Shown here in pieces: positions 1 to 10,368 of a DNA stretch of 64,000 bases. Each line of letters begins with the position of its first letter. Within the stretch, counting starts at the first letter, position 1. The notes below the pieces were generated by a model. The model had not been told where the DNA came from, did no database searches, and worked only from the letters and a program-made list of their open reading frames with translations. The position numbers were made by a program, and so were the translations under genes. Source of the DNA: Cycas panzhihuaensis (lineage: Eukaryota; Cycadophyta); contig CM041465.1 in assembly GCA_023213395.1 (NCBI GenBank), positions 4,774,001 through 4,838,000 on the forward strand, read 5' to 3'.

Positions 1-647
1 AAGGGACCCGATGAAGACCTGTTGAGCTGCCAGACGTATGTACGGACGTACGAATACAAAGGATGATTAATCAAGTGCCTAAACAAGTGATTAGTGAAAG
101 TGCGCATGATGAAGAATGCGGTTATGACGGTCATAACCCTTCAGCCAAAAGGTACCAACATGAGCACTTAAGGAGGTACGCATGAACCACCAGGTTAGGG
201 TGAGAGCGGAGTGATTCAATCCTATTGAATACTCTCGAAGGTGAGAGCCGATAATCACGGGTATGCAAAGGTGCCGAAGCCAGCACGTATGACAGCCGAT
301 TGGAGCAGCGTTGTATGATAAGTACCATCTAGGTACGCATATGTAACAGAAGGAATGTATCTTCTTTGGAATGCTCAGAATGCATTCCGACCTCCGTAAA
401 TTGACTTGATTACTTAATAAAAGGAAGAGTTACGTGGAAAGTGGTGTTTTCTCTTTGTTGTGATGATGAATTGTTGAGTATGTATTGATTTACATCTTCT
501 TTGTGTACCATTGTGGTGTAATTCTATGAAATATATGTGGAATGTATGTGAATGACCATGTTGACAATATCCTGGACTAGACTATAAAGCTGTGTAACCT
601 TGATAAGTGTATTGATCTCACAAGGGTGTGAATCTCTAAAGTCAACA
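1..647 (+). repeat. A1 5' LTR, partial
   Basis: Aligns with 9729-10368 of the same unit, from the shared AAGGGACC through to the terminal GTCAACA. Base 1 corresponds to about base 216 of the full LTR. It contains several GTACGCAT-like motifs and a TTAATAAAAGG stretch near 415 that could be a TATA-like element (weak). Confidence 0.93.
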
Positions 648-648
648 T

Positions 649-661
649 TGGTTCCGTTGCC
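649..661 (+). other. A1 primer binding site
   Basis: TGGTTCCGTTGCC follows the 5' LTR after one base. The pattern resembles the Asp-tRNA-type PBS (TGGCGCCGTTGCC) used by several plant gypsy elements, with two differences. The same sequence flanks the 5' LTR of A2 on the other strand, so it is conserved in the family. The tRNA identity is inferred. Confidence 0.7.
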
Positions 662-787
662 TACGTCCGTTGAAGAGGGACAGGACTTAGGGGTTTCAAA
701 GAAAAAAATGTGTAAAGGGCAGAGGATCGTGGCTGTCGCCGTGATGGCGGGTTGTAACTAAGCCACCGGCAGCCAGGGGACCTTCCA

Positions 788-1206
788 ATGCCACCTAAGA
801 GGCCTTCAAGGTCGGAGGAGCCCCAGAAGGATACTTCACCCAAGGAAAAGGAGACCAGTAGACAAAGGGCACTAAGATGGTCAAAAGAATCAAAACTCAG
901 GAGGGTGAGGATGTTAAGTTCGCAAAACAACGAGACTAAGGGACAGTCTGTTGAAGGATCTGAGGTAAGTGGAGCCCAGACACCTCAGGAAGAGGAAAAA
1001 TTCATAGCGAACGCATGGTATTGACACCAACCCCAATCAGAGATGATTTGTTTAGCCCGGAGATTGAAGGGAAACCAAAAGTGGATGAAAAACATCAAGA
1101 AACCTTAAAAGAGGGAAGTATACCAGTGGAGGACAACCCGAAGGACCCAGTGGCAATGATAAGAAGGCGGAGGAAGGTCCCTCGGCATATTGGGAGAATA
1201 AGCTAA
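788..1206 (+). pseudogene. gag: A1 gag N-terminal region, frameshifted
   Basis: Starts MPPKRPSRSEEPQ and is rich in Lys, Glu, Ser and Arg, like a disordered matrix-type gag N-terminus. The frame closes near 1022 and continues from 1015 in another frame (MVLTPTPIRDDLF) to 1206. The A2 copy at 45900-46265 reads through the same join in one frame, which shows that A1 has a frameshift near 1005. The start is chosen because the same ATG opens the A2 copy. It would be the structural polyprotein of a cytoplasmic virus-like particle. Confidence 0.75.
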
Positions 1207-1257
1207 CGAGACTTTTGAAGATTCGGCGTAAAGGGATCTGATCAATCTTATATTACA

Positions 1258-1997
1258 GTGATACCCTTGACCATACAAGTTCCAGGTGTAGTGGAACCCA
1301 TACACATTAAAACTCCATTCAAGAATCTGTTGTTCAGAAAAGATAGTACAATGGTAGGCACTCCCAGTGCATCCCCGAAGGAGGGGAGAAAGGAAAAATC
1401 ACCATCAGGTGGAGGACAGTTGCAATCTCCCAAAATGGATGACTATAGAGACTTTGGAAAACTAATCTTTAATGATACTTCAGACGCCTTGAGCATGTGT
1501 ATCTATTTCAGAGTCTTATTGATGTAAAAAAGATTACAGACGAAGACGAAATTAAAGCACGATACGCCTGTACATTGAGAGGAGTACCCTTGGCGTGGTA
1601 CAAGGAAACAAATAAGAATGAGCCATGGGTAAAGCTTAAGAAGGCATTCGAAGAAAGATTTCAAAAATTTTGCAGTAATGAAGCTGTGAAAATTGCGTTA
1701 AGAGAGATCAGACAAAGGCCGGGAGAATCCGTCCTAACTTACATTAGCAGAATGAAAATTATTGCAGCTAGCATGATCAACGAGACGATAACATATCATA
1801 ATATGAAAAATTACTTTGTAAGAGGATTGAATGAGAAATTACAAGCCATGATGCATGCTCATCCATTGAAATCATTTAAGAATGCTCAAGATCTAGCATT
1901 AGATTTTGAAATGGAGATGGACGCACAAGCAGGAGGACAAGATTCCCTACTGCTGAGATTACAAGACGAGATTAGAGAATTGAAGCAAAATCAGTAA
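1258..1997 (+). pseudogene. gag: A1 gag capsid domain (Retrotrans_gag)
   Basis: Two overlapping frames. 1258-1527 is a linker with a Pro-rich start and the motif MDDYRDFGKLIFNDTSDA. 1497-1997 (166 codons) has the Retrotrans_gag signature: CTLRGVPLAWY, then a Trp and KKAFEERFQKF, then a helical tail (LRLQDEIRELKQNQ) that may form a coiled coil. This is the capsid part that assembles the particle. A frameshift near 1500 splits it, and the stop at 1997 separates it from the zinc-knuckle region, which is fused in frame in A2. Confidence 0.8.
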
Positions 1998-2016
1998 CAA
2001 TGACCCTTACGCGGTA

Positions 2017-2718
2017 GGGGTAGCAGAAGAGGAATCGGAGTTGGAGGCATTAAGAAAAGAGGTGGCCAGATTGAAAATTAGAAATAACCGAGAAGAAGAG
2101 GAAACACCAAAAAAGAAAGAGCACGCCGGAAGAGTAACCAAGTGGTGCCACATTTGCAAAGAGAACTCACATACCACCAGGAAATGACTTAAATTTAAAA
2201 AACAGTGCGTTGCACCAACAAGAGAAATGGTGCCATATATGTGACGTTGACATACATACAACTAAGGATTGTTTCTACAATCCTAGGGGAAAAGCATTCA
2301 GAGGACGAGGTCGGGGAAGGGGAGGCAACCCACCTCGAAATGTGTATACAACGAGGGACGCACCAGAACCCTCGAGGAAAAAACCGCCAATGGATAGATG
2401 CCTTATCTGTCTACAGTTTGGGCACTGGAAGTCAGAATGCCCATCAGCGATCTGAGCAGTCGTCAGGTATGTAGTAATTGTGGCCCAAGTGACCACAAAA
2501 TAGAAGATTCCAAAGGGAAAGCCAAAGTGACCAACCTGATGACAATCATACCGGAAACAAAGAATGTCAAATTACAAAACAAACAAAAAGAGAAATTAAA
2601 TGAAAGATATCCGGATCCACCGACAGAAATGGATCGATACAGAAAAGCGAAACAAGTGTTGGATGGCCTAATCCGGGAGGAGAATGCATTACCAATGGGT
2701 AAACCGGAAACTAAATAG
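2017..2718 (+). pseudogene. gag: A1 gag nucleocapsid, four zinc-knuckle remnants
   Basis: CCHC knuckles (C-X2-C-X4-H-X4-C) bind genomic RNA. Two are intact: CHICDVDIHTTKDC (near 2230-2276) and CLICLQFGHWKSEC (near 2400-2445). A first one near 2145-2186 has lost its last Cys to a TGA stop. A fourth near 2468-2512 has Ser for its last Cys. Between knuckles 2 and 3 is an RGRGRGRG basic box. The frame changes at about 2205 and 2455. The A2 copy keeps all four knuckles, so four is the family state. Confidence 0.8.
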
Positions 2719-2787
2719 AGCTATGTCCGGAAGAATAAACAAAAGAAACAAGAAAATATATCGGAAGAACCTAAGGCGAAACCCCAA

Positions 2788-3462
2788 ATGGTGCAAATGG
2801 AAGAACTTTTTAAAGGATTGGCAGCAGAGGATATTCCAAGAATGTTGCTATTAATGGAAAATTTGGTAAAACAGCTTCAGTTGACTATTCCTCTGTGCCA
2901 AGTTATTGATTGGATCAAAGGAGGAGTGTTACAAAGGGGAATCACCAAGAGTTTGAAGCAAATCATACCATCATTCGATATGGATCCGATGGTAACCATG
3001 ACAGTCTTGGGAGAAACACTCCCACAGGTAATAGTTGATGGAGGCGCAGTAGTGAACGTATTACCAACCTCAACATGGCGTAGATTGGGAAGCCCGAAGC
3101 TGGAAGCGGCGACCTCTTCGTTAAAATTGGCTAACGAACTATTGGTACGACCCATGGGCAGATTAGCCAACATCAAAGTAGACGTGGCAGGAATAATGGT
3201 GCAAATCGACTTCACGATTGTGGAAACGGAGAAAGGAGCAACACCCTATCCAACACTATTGGAAAGGCTATGGTTGTATAAAACGCAATGCCTTCAGAAT
3301 TGGAAAAACGTAACCCTCACTCTATCAGACAGCGGCAACAAAGTGGTATTGCCAATGCTGGAAAGAAGCTCAATTGAAATGATTCCAGATGAAGGATCCA
3401 AGACAAGCAGTAGCAGCGACACAACATTCTCTTCCATTGGGAAGAACATATCTACCATCTGA
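2788..3462 (+). pseudogene. pro: A1 retropepsin-like protease region
   Basis: A 224-codon frame. The active-site motif VIVDGGAVVNVLP has D-G-G-A at 3037-3048. The usual D-S/T-G becomes D-G-G, as in several plant Tat-lineage elements, so this need not be a defect. Downstream, a WL..TQCLQNW..VTLTL stretch matches the end of plant gypsy proteases. It would cleave Gag-Pol. The A2 homologue is at 43672-44264. An upstream in-frame stop at 2716 separates it from gag. The first Met was taken as start, but in the polyprotein no start is needed. Confidence 0.75.
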
Positions 3463-3493
3463 CGGAAGAGCCCACCACATCAACTAATCACCA

Positions 3494-4596
3494 ATGAGAA
3501 GAACCATGATTTTGGGAATATACAACTCTTTGGACGACGAACACGGTATGAGGTTCGTGGATTATTGGCTACATGATGCGTATGAAGTAAACTCTTCTTC
3601 TTATAGATGTAATTTGTTATCTAAATATGTATCTACAAACATTGATAATAATTCAGATTCTTTTGAGTATATGTTGACTAACGATAATTTAAAGAATGAC
3701 AATAACCTAGACCAAAAAATCCTTAGTTTACCTAATAATTTTCGTAGTTTTTTTGTAGTTAATAGTAATCCTGACATCCCATCTACTTCAGGCGTGGGTC
3801 CTGAGGTAGATTCCCTACCCTTATTACAACCTGAGGAAGGAAGTAATATTCCTTCCTGCTCTTCCTTAGAGGTACACCCACCCAGCCACAGATCTCTTCC
3901 AACCATTGGCGCCAAAATTGGGAAAATGGAAGGAAGATCGCTGGTAAGTACTTCTAGCGATTCTAGTCTAGATAGTAGAGTCATTATCCCAGAGGAAACA
4001 AACCATCAAATCTATATTGGAAACTACGTTAAACCATTCTATGGGGAGCGGTTATATGGGACTACCCATTTAACGCATTGTGTTGAGTATTGGATGGATC
4101 ATGGGAATTGGGATAAAACCCAATGGCAACAGGACTTATTCCTAACCTTACGGGGAAAAGCTTGGTACTGGTACTGGTACCTATCCCACCAAGCCACTCT
4201 TTAGGAAGTGGCAAGAATTACAAACGATATTTCGAATACGGTTCGATCATCCAACCCAACTAACTATTCCAGTATTCTACGTAGGTCACAATCCTAGGAA
4301 ACATATACAGAATTGTAAACAAAAATGGAGATCTTTAAGTATACCTAAGCATAATTGGCCTAACTATTTTTATCATACCTTGGGGAGAGTAGCGAAGGAC
4401 TGGTTCCTAGGGAAAGAACAAAATCTAGATAAAACTTGGGGAAACCTGAAGAAATCCTTCATAAAATCCTTTAGGCATACTTCTGATAACAAATAAATAA
4501 ACAAAAGACTGAAACATATTAGGGTAATGGGTATAAAATTAGAACAACACCTAACAGATTCAGAAGAGGTAAGAGTCTACGCATAGTGAAGAAGAA
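3494..4596 (+). pseudogene. A1 protease-RT spacer with two extra capsid-like segments
   Basis: 3494-4070 is a low-complexity Asn/Ser/Pro-rich linker, also found in A2. From about 4075 the translation resembles a gag capsid domain: WQQDLFLTLRGKAWYW, then after a one-base shift at the TACTGG repeat near 4180, PLFRKWQELQTIFRIRF. A second similar block follows at 4330-4480: NWPNYFYHTLGRVAKDWF, then a Trp and LKKSFIKSF. Both match the Retrotrans_gag layout (LxGxAxxW ... W ... F...F), as in the true gag at 1497-1997. Stops at 4204 and 4494 break it. Similarity was judged by eye; the function is unknown. Confidence 0.55.
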
Positions 4597-4602
4597 GAGG
4601 TT

Positions 4603-5600
4603 ATGAATTATCCTGCAGAATTTACAGAGTTCAATGTTGGAGAAAGAAAGTTAGAAGACGCTCCGGGACACAAAACCGGAAATACAGAAGATGTGGGTGT
4701 AACAAAGTTAAAAACTACAGAGATTAATGTTGGTAATCAGGAAAATCTTAAATTCATTCGAATTGGAAACTATTGGGATCCTCGACGATGTGAAGCCCAG
4801 CTTATTTGAAGAATTCGTGACGTGGTCGTATAAAGACCCGAAAGGCATTCCTCCGGAGATAGGAATGCATCACATTGACTTAGTAGAGGATGCAAAACCA
4901 GTGAAACAACGGCCATACCTGGGATGAATCAAAATACAAAGAGAAAGTGAAAGTGAACTTGACAAAATGTTGGAAGCGAGTTATATCTGAGATTGACTAC
5001 GGTGGATTTGGGTGAGCCACAGTGGTGGTTCCCAAGAAAAATGGAAAAATTCGCGTATGTGTGGACTACAGACAATTGAATAAGGTGACAAAGAAGGATC
5101 CATTTCCGTTACTTTTTACGGAGGATATTTTAGAAGCGGTTGGGGGAAATGAGATTTAATCCTTCACAGATGGGTTCAGTGGGTACAATCAAGCGCAGAT
5201 TGCCCTGGAGGATCAGGCAAAAACGACATTCGTAACAGAATGGGGAACATATGCCTACAAAGTGATGCCATTCGGTCTCACGAATGCACCAGCTACATTC
5301 CAGCGGATTGTAATTAATATCTTTGGGAAGTTTATTGGAGAAAAAGTTGTTGTATTCTTAGACGACTGGACATTGTATGAACTAATGAAAAATCATATGG
5401 AAATTTTGAGGAAAATGTTGCAAACGTGACGGTAAAATAAGTTGTCTCAATCTAGAAAAGTGTACCTTTCTGGTACCCTTCGGAAACCTATTAGGGCATA
5501 TATTCAGCAAAGAAGGATTGCTGACAGATCTAGCAAAAGTGTCTGCCATTCTGCACTTTCTGACACCAATTACGAGAAAATAGCTGAAAGGTTTTCTGGG
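4603..5600 (+). pseudogene. pol: A1 reverse transcriptase, multiple stops
   Basis: Gypsy RT entry motif WSYKDPKGIPPEIGMHHI near 4825, then PVKQRPY, KKNGKIRVCVDYRQLN near 5040, TDGFSGYNQ near 5168, VMPFGLTNAPATFQR near 5265 and the catalytic FLDD at 5355-5366 (usually Y/F-x-DD). Stops interrupt at about 4925, 5012 and 5158, with frame loss after 5430. It would copy element RNA into DNA in the particle. Order PR-RT-RH-INT confirms gypsy. The A2 relative lacks this segment. Confidence 0.85.
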
Positions 5601-5601
5601 T

Positions 5602-6540
5602 TTGACGGGATATTATACAAAATTTATCAGGGGGTATGCATACATATCTGGACCCCTGGAAGAGTTGTTGAAAAAGAATATTGAATGGACATGGACAGAA
5701 GAGCAGCAACGAGCGTTCGAAACATTAAAACAAGCCATTGTAGCAGCGCCTATACTGCGATTCCCAGATTGGAAGAAGACTTTTCACGTGCATGTGGATG
5801 CGTCGCAATATGCTATTGGATGCGTATTGGCACAACCCAGTGACGATAAAACAGATCATCCAATCTACTTCGCCAGTCGGAAACTTACGAGAGCCGAGAA
5901 AAATTATACAACGATAGAAAGGGAAGCACTCGGCATGGTCTATGCATTGCAAAAGTTTCGACACTATTTGCTATCAAATCCATTCTTGTTTTTCGTTGAT
6001 CACCAAGCGCTGATGTATTTGGTGAATAAACCAATTATGCGAGGGAGAATCAGCAGATGGTTGATGTTGTTTCAAGAATTTTCTTTCAAAGTTATTGTGA
6101 AACCCGGCAAAACCCATATCATTCATGATCAGTTGTCGAGAATCAAAAACGGAGAAAAAGCCACAGGGGTACCAGATGCAGCTCTGTTCAGTGTGGAAGC
6201 AGTTCTAACGGACTGGTACGAGGGAATACCAGAATATCTAGCGACCGGAGAAGTACCAGCAGAGTTAGATCGTACGGGGAAGAGGAATTTCATCAGAAAA
6301 GTGGAGCCTTATCAACTCATCAATAGAGAGTTATACAAATTAGGGCCAGACGACGTATTACGACGTTGTGTTCAACAGCATGAGATAAACCAGATCATGT
6401 CGCAGGCGCACGGAGAAGTAGCGGGTGGCCACATGGGGAAATTGGCCATATGGCAAAAGATTTTGACGTCAGGATTCTAGTGGCCATCTATGTTCGAAGA
6501 TGTCAAAAAGTGGATTCAAGCATGTAACTATTGCTAACGG
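5602..6540 (+). pseudogene. pol: A1 RNase H and integrase zinc domain
   Basis: An intact 292-codon frame to 6480. The N-terminal part is the RT connection (TGYYTKFIRGYA). RNase H follows with VDASQYAIG, TTIEREALGM, FFVDHQAL and HDQLSR supplying the acidic residues. No second RNase H, as in dual-RNaseH Tat elements, is visible. From about 6390 the HHCC zinc domain starts (HGEVAGGH) but the frame ends in a TAG at 6478, and the CNYC half lies beyond it at about 6523-6534, followed by another stop. RNase H removes the RNA template; the zinc domain belongs to integrase. Confidence 0.85.
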
Positions 6541-6591
6541 GTGGGGAAACCTAATCAATAGGATTTCCAACCCTTACATCCCATATTACCT

Positions 6592-7167
6592 TTGGCACCG
6601 TTCGAGAGATGGGGGCTCGACTTTGTGGGGCCAATCAAACCAACGGCGCATAGATTGAAAGCTCGATACATCCTAGTGGCAACCGACTACACGACAAAGT
6701 GGGTGGAAGCGCGCGTATTACAAAAAGCCGATGCAGAAAGCACAGCGAGATTTCTGTATGAGGTAGTGATTACGCGATTTGGATGCCCCTTGGAGATCGT
6801 AAGTGACCAAGGCGCCCACTTCCTTAATCAAACTATCGAAACATTGACATTTGCCTTTATGATTAGCCATCGGAAATCTACTCCATATTACCCGAGAGCC
6901 AATAGTCAAGCAGAGAGCTCAAATAAGATAATCGAGAATTGCTTGCGGAAAATATGCGACATCGACAGATCTGATTGGGCAGAGAAGTTACCATCCGTGC
7001 TATGGGCATTTCGAACGACATACAAGAGGTCAATCGGACAAACTCCATTCCAACTTGTGTATGGTACAGAAGCCATTCTCCGGCGTAATTTGAGATACCG
7101 GTCTACGAGTGGCGATACGATGAGGATTAGGCGACCTCCAGTCTTTGGAACGACTTGGAAGACTTAA
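6592..7167 (+). pseudogene. int: A1 integrase catalytic core
   Basis: The rve core has the D-D-E triad: GLDFVGP near 6615, IVSDQGAHF near 6800 and NSQAESSNK near 6905 carrying the Glu. WAFRTTYKRSIGQTPFQLVYGTEA near 7010-7075 is typical of plant gypsy integrases. The frame is open for 191 codons but is shifted near 7090-7145, where the C-terminal domain continues in the next frame. It would join element DNA to host DNA with a 5-bp stagger. Confidence 0.88.
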
Positions 7168-7459
7168 TCTTGGTGAAGAGAAACGACACCTGGCAAACTG
7201 GTTGCAAGATGTGGAAAAGCGGCGACAAAAAGCATGGCACGACCGCCATCTACGGAAGCCTCAATTCAACGAAGGTGATCAAGTATTGTTGTACGACAGC
7301 AAATTCAAAACGCACCCCGGAAAACTCAAGATGCGATGGTTGGGACCATACATCACAGAACGAATCTTTGAGAATGGATCGGTGCAGCTTCGAGAGATCG
7401 ACGGACCTGCGACTCTGCAAACTCGGGTAGCGGTGAGACTCAAGCCTTATATCGAGTAG
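7145..7459 (+). pseudogene. int: A1 integrase C-terminal domain, GPY motif
   Basis: Basic helical segment then FNEGDQVLLYDSKFK and GKLKMRWLGPYI, the GPY/F module, ending KPYIE and a stop at 7459. The same domain ends A2 pol at 42629 (GELKMHWKGPYMIEKV ... KPYIN). No chromodomain follows, which excludes chromoviruses. It is probably the true C-terminus of pol, as A2 ends at the same motif. Confidence 0.82.
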
Positions 7460-7737
7460 CCCACCTACCGCCAGATCACCGGTTGTACCATATCGTATTG
7501 CATGACATTGAGGCACAATCAAGCGCCTTGATACCGAGCCATGATCCATTCGATATGGATACAAAAGAGAAAAAAAATTGGAAAAATAAAAATAACCGTA
7601 ACTCATTACTAGTATAAGTAATGAAGATAATCAAAAATCGGAGGGAAATTCAACAAGATACGGGCAAAATGCAAGATATCGTTCAAAAGGTATGTTACTG
7701 TGCGTCTGAGTTGAAAAAGTGATAAAAATTGAAAAAT

Positions 7738-8090
7738 ACACTATACGTACCAAGGGAATATACTAAAGTACGCACAATTCAAAAAAAGTGACTCGGAATT
7801 ACACTATACGTACCTGAAAAGTACGTAGGCAAATACGCACAATGTAAACAAATTGTAAGTGGCTCAAATACATTATACGTACCTGAAAAGTACGCAAACA
7901 GGTACGCACAGTGCAAAGACAAGTAAGTTAAACAGGTTACATTATACGTACCAAAAACATACGTAGCCGGGTACGCATTGTGTAAAATACACTCAAGTCA
8001 TTAGTTACATTATACGTACCAAAGGAAGTACGCAATCGAGTACGTATAATGGAAACTATTAACACTATACGTACCGAGGGCACATATAAG
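7738..8090 (+). repeat. A1 tandem array of hairpin units
   Basis: Six units starting with ACACTATACGTACC or ACATTATACGTACC at 7738, 7801, 7870, 7939, 8007 and 8062, so the period is 55-69 bp. Each unit pairs a TATACGTAC at its left with a GTACGCA or GTACGTA at its right. In the fifth unit, CATTATACGTAC (8008-8019) is the exact reverse complement of GTACGTATAATG (8040-8051). The array lies between integrase and the 3' LTR and is absent from A2. Confidence 0.88.
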
Positions 8091-8332
8091 ACAAAAAACC
8101 GCAAAACGACAAATCATTACGCATCGTGAGCATTCCTGCAAGACGCAGAACGGACTCCGGAAATTTTGCAACACATCTGTATGGCGCAGCACGCAAAGAA
8201 CTTGCTCCGGTACACATCACAGTACACACAGACCTAAAAACAGCAAGCATTCCTCAGAGGTACGTACATAGGGTTCCGATTTGTACGCTTAGGTTTTCTT
8301 TCATATCTCTGGGACTCCACAGCCATCACGAG

Positions 8333-8860
8333 GATAGCAGGGTGCCAGGAGGCTTACATACCGAAGCTTAAGCAGGAGCTACAAACTCTACCAGCTCCAT
8401 TCCAAGCCAGGGTTAAACAAGCAGGTTGGGGAGACTACATCTCATCAGAACCCAATGTACTATGACCCTGAACTCATGGACCGAATCCTAATGGCCCTGA
8501 AGGAGGACAGCAGGAAGGCCAAAATGGATGTAGACGTAGTCCGTACCATTACCAGACTTCCCAAGGAAGGAGAGGTTCCATTGGGAATAAAAAGGTCAGA
8601 AGTGGACCGGGAAATGTGGCTGAGAGAATTATGCCAACCTAACACCTAACACTCAGATTATGTCCGGCGGAATCAGGGTAGTAGACATCATGGATACCAG
8701 ACTTCAGTGGGTGGCTAAAGTGATCAATTCCAGGTTTTTGTCAAAGTGGAAGTACACCTACATTCAGGGAGGCATGATGCAGGTGTTGTTGAAGATTCGG
8801 GATGGAAAAAAGATGAATTGGTCAGAGTTCCTGGCGGAGAACATGAGGCAGCAGCTATAG
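8333..8860 (+). pseudogene. A1 extra 3' reading frame, part 1
   Basis: Open in one frame from 8333 to 8649 (first Met 8455, MYYDPELMDRILMALKED) and continued in the next frame at 8660-8860 (MSGGIRVVDIMDTRLQWVAK, then a KYTYIQGG stretch and KKMNWSEFLAENM). The frame join near 8655 and a TAG at 8858 look like decay of one protein. The second part recalls the domain of extra ORFs in plant gypsy elements annotated as putative plant transposon protein; this is from memory of the pattern and untested. Position is after pol, where Athila/Tat units carry additional ORFs. Function unknown. Confidence 0.5.
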
Positions 8861-9002
8861 GAGATTAGGGCACACCCATTCCGCCATCCTTCATTACTTT
8901 TGGCAATTTTATTCTATCAGTGTTCAGAGGTATAGCTGACCAGGACCATTATCTCTCCTCAGGAGCCAATTATCAAACAGTTAGGCGAATTTCCGAACCA
9001 CG

Positions 9003-9419
9003 GTGACTAGTCTGGAAGCAAAGAGGAGAGTACAAAAGGAGATGCAAAAGGTACTTACCTGGCTACAAAAAACACCAGGAACACCCATCCCTCATCGGAT
9101 GAAACAGGCTGTCCATTGTCGAGGAAAGAGGAAGAAGGGAGAAGAAGAAACAGAGGAGGAGGAAGAAGAAGCAGAAGCATCCTGGGAAGAATGGGAAGAA
9201 TTCCCACAGGCAACGGAGGCAGGGGAACCTTCAGCACCTCCTACACCGCAGGATAAAGCGGGACCTATAATTCAAATGATTCAGGAAATGGAGGAAGGGT
9301 ATAAAGCTAAGATAGCTGCCCTTCAGGACAAAATAAAAGAGAAGGATGCTATTATTGCCACCCTGACACAGATAAATGAGGAGATTTTGGGAGGACAGAG
9401 GCAGCAAGAGCCGCATTGA
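9003..9419 (+). CDS. A1 extra 3' reading frame, part 2: acidic coiled-coil protein
   Basis: A 138-codon frame. Residues 1-40 are basic (VQKEMQKVLTWLQKTP). Residues 41-80 are a Glu-rich run with Trp (GEEETEEEEEEAEASWEEW). Residues 88-132 are a likely coiled coil (MIQEMEEGYKAKIAALQDK). It stops 94 bp before the 3' LTR. It may be the C-terminus of the protein begun at 8333, separated by frame damage at 8860-9000. No enzyme motif, signal peptide or membrane segment is seen. It may be a structural or RNA-binding accessory factor; this is conjecture. Confidence 0.5.
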   Translation: MTSLEAKRRVQKEMQKVLTWLQKTPGTPIPHRMKQAVHCRGKRKKGEEETEEEEEEAEASWEEWEEFPQATEAGEPSAPPTPQDKAGPIIQMIQEMEEGYKAKIAALQDKIKEKDAIIATLTQINEEILGGQRQQEPH

Positions 9420-9513
9420 GACAGAGCGGGGGAGGGATACCCCGAAATTTTGAATTTTTTGGAGTTTTGTTGAGCAAGGATGCTCAAACCCATAACTGTT
9501 GACCCGGGATAGA

Positions 9514-10368
9514 TGTTGGAGTCTAAAGTGATCCAATGGTTGTGTGAGGACCAGAGGTAGGTCAGATAACCTGAGTTGTGCAGGTACAGACCGTACGGAG
9601 GTACGCATGAGGCAAAACAGCAGAAATCGGCATGCAGGTGCGTATGGCGGTATGTACTTGGGCAGATGCGTATGATGACACGTACCAACGGTGGAATGGA
9701 ACCAAGCGGAAGCGGTACGCATGACTCAAAGGGACCAGTGAAGACCGTTGAGCGCTGAGACGTCCGGACGTACGGATACAAAGGATGATTAATCAAGTGC
9801 CTAAACAAGTGATTAGTGAAAGTGCATGGTGAAGGGGTATGGTTATGACAGGTCATAACCCTTCATAAAAAGGTACCAACATGAGTACTTAAGGAGGTAC
9901 ACATGAACCATCAGGTTAGGGTGAGAGCGGAGTGATTCAATCCTATTGAATAGTCTCGAAGGTGAGAGCTGATTATCACAGTGCATAAAGGTGCAAAGCC
10001 GTACGTGTATGACAGTCGATTGGGGCAACACTGTATGATAAGTACCATCTGGGTACGCATATGTAACAGAAGGAATGTATGCTGCTGGAATGCTCAGGAA
10101 TGCATTCCAGCCTCTATGTAAATTGACTTGATTACTTAATAAAAGGAAGAGTTACGTGGAAAGTGGTGTATTCTCTGTGTTGTGATGATGAATTGTTGAG
10201 TATGTATTGATTTCTGTACTGTTGTGTACCATTGTGGTGTAATTCTGTGAAATATATGTGGAATGTATGTGAATGACCATGTTGACAGTATCCTGGACTA
10301 GACTATAGCGTTGTGTAACCTTGACAAGTGTATTGATCTCACAAGGGTGTGAATCTCTAAAGTCAACA
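9514..10368 (+). repeat. A1 3' LTR
   Basis: 855 bp, TGTTG...CAACA. The start is fixed by the matching start of the A2 LTR, where target DNA adjoins. The end AGTCAACA is followed by unit C leader DNA. A purine-rich tract (GCGGGGGAGGG, about 9426) lies 80 bp upstream and a short CCCGGGATAGA is directly upstream; which one primes plus-strand synthesis is unclear. Confidence 0.92.

Larger units (their letters stand above)
1..10368 (+). mobile_element. Unit A1: Ty3/gypsy LTR retrotransposon, 5' end cut by window
   Basis: Order is LTR, PBS, gag, protease, RT, RNase H, integrase, extra 3' region, LTR, which is Ty3/gypsy order. No chromodomain follows the integrase GPY-like motif and the protease has D-G-G-A, so a non-chromovirus (Tat/Athila-like) lineage is likely. 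The 5' LTR lacks about 215 bp because the window starts inside it. The right flank resumes the leader of copia unit C with ATGGC (10369-10373), the probable right TSD. The coding regions have many stops and frameshifts, so the copy is inactive. Confidence 0.93.

Noticed and set aside
3037-3048. D-G-G protease motif as an inactivating change
   Set aside because: A2 has it too, and I recall D-G-G in other plant Tat-like elements, so it is more likely a family trait.
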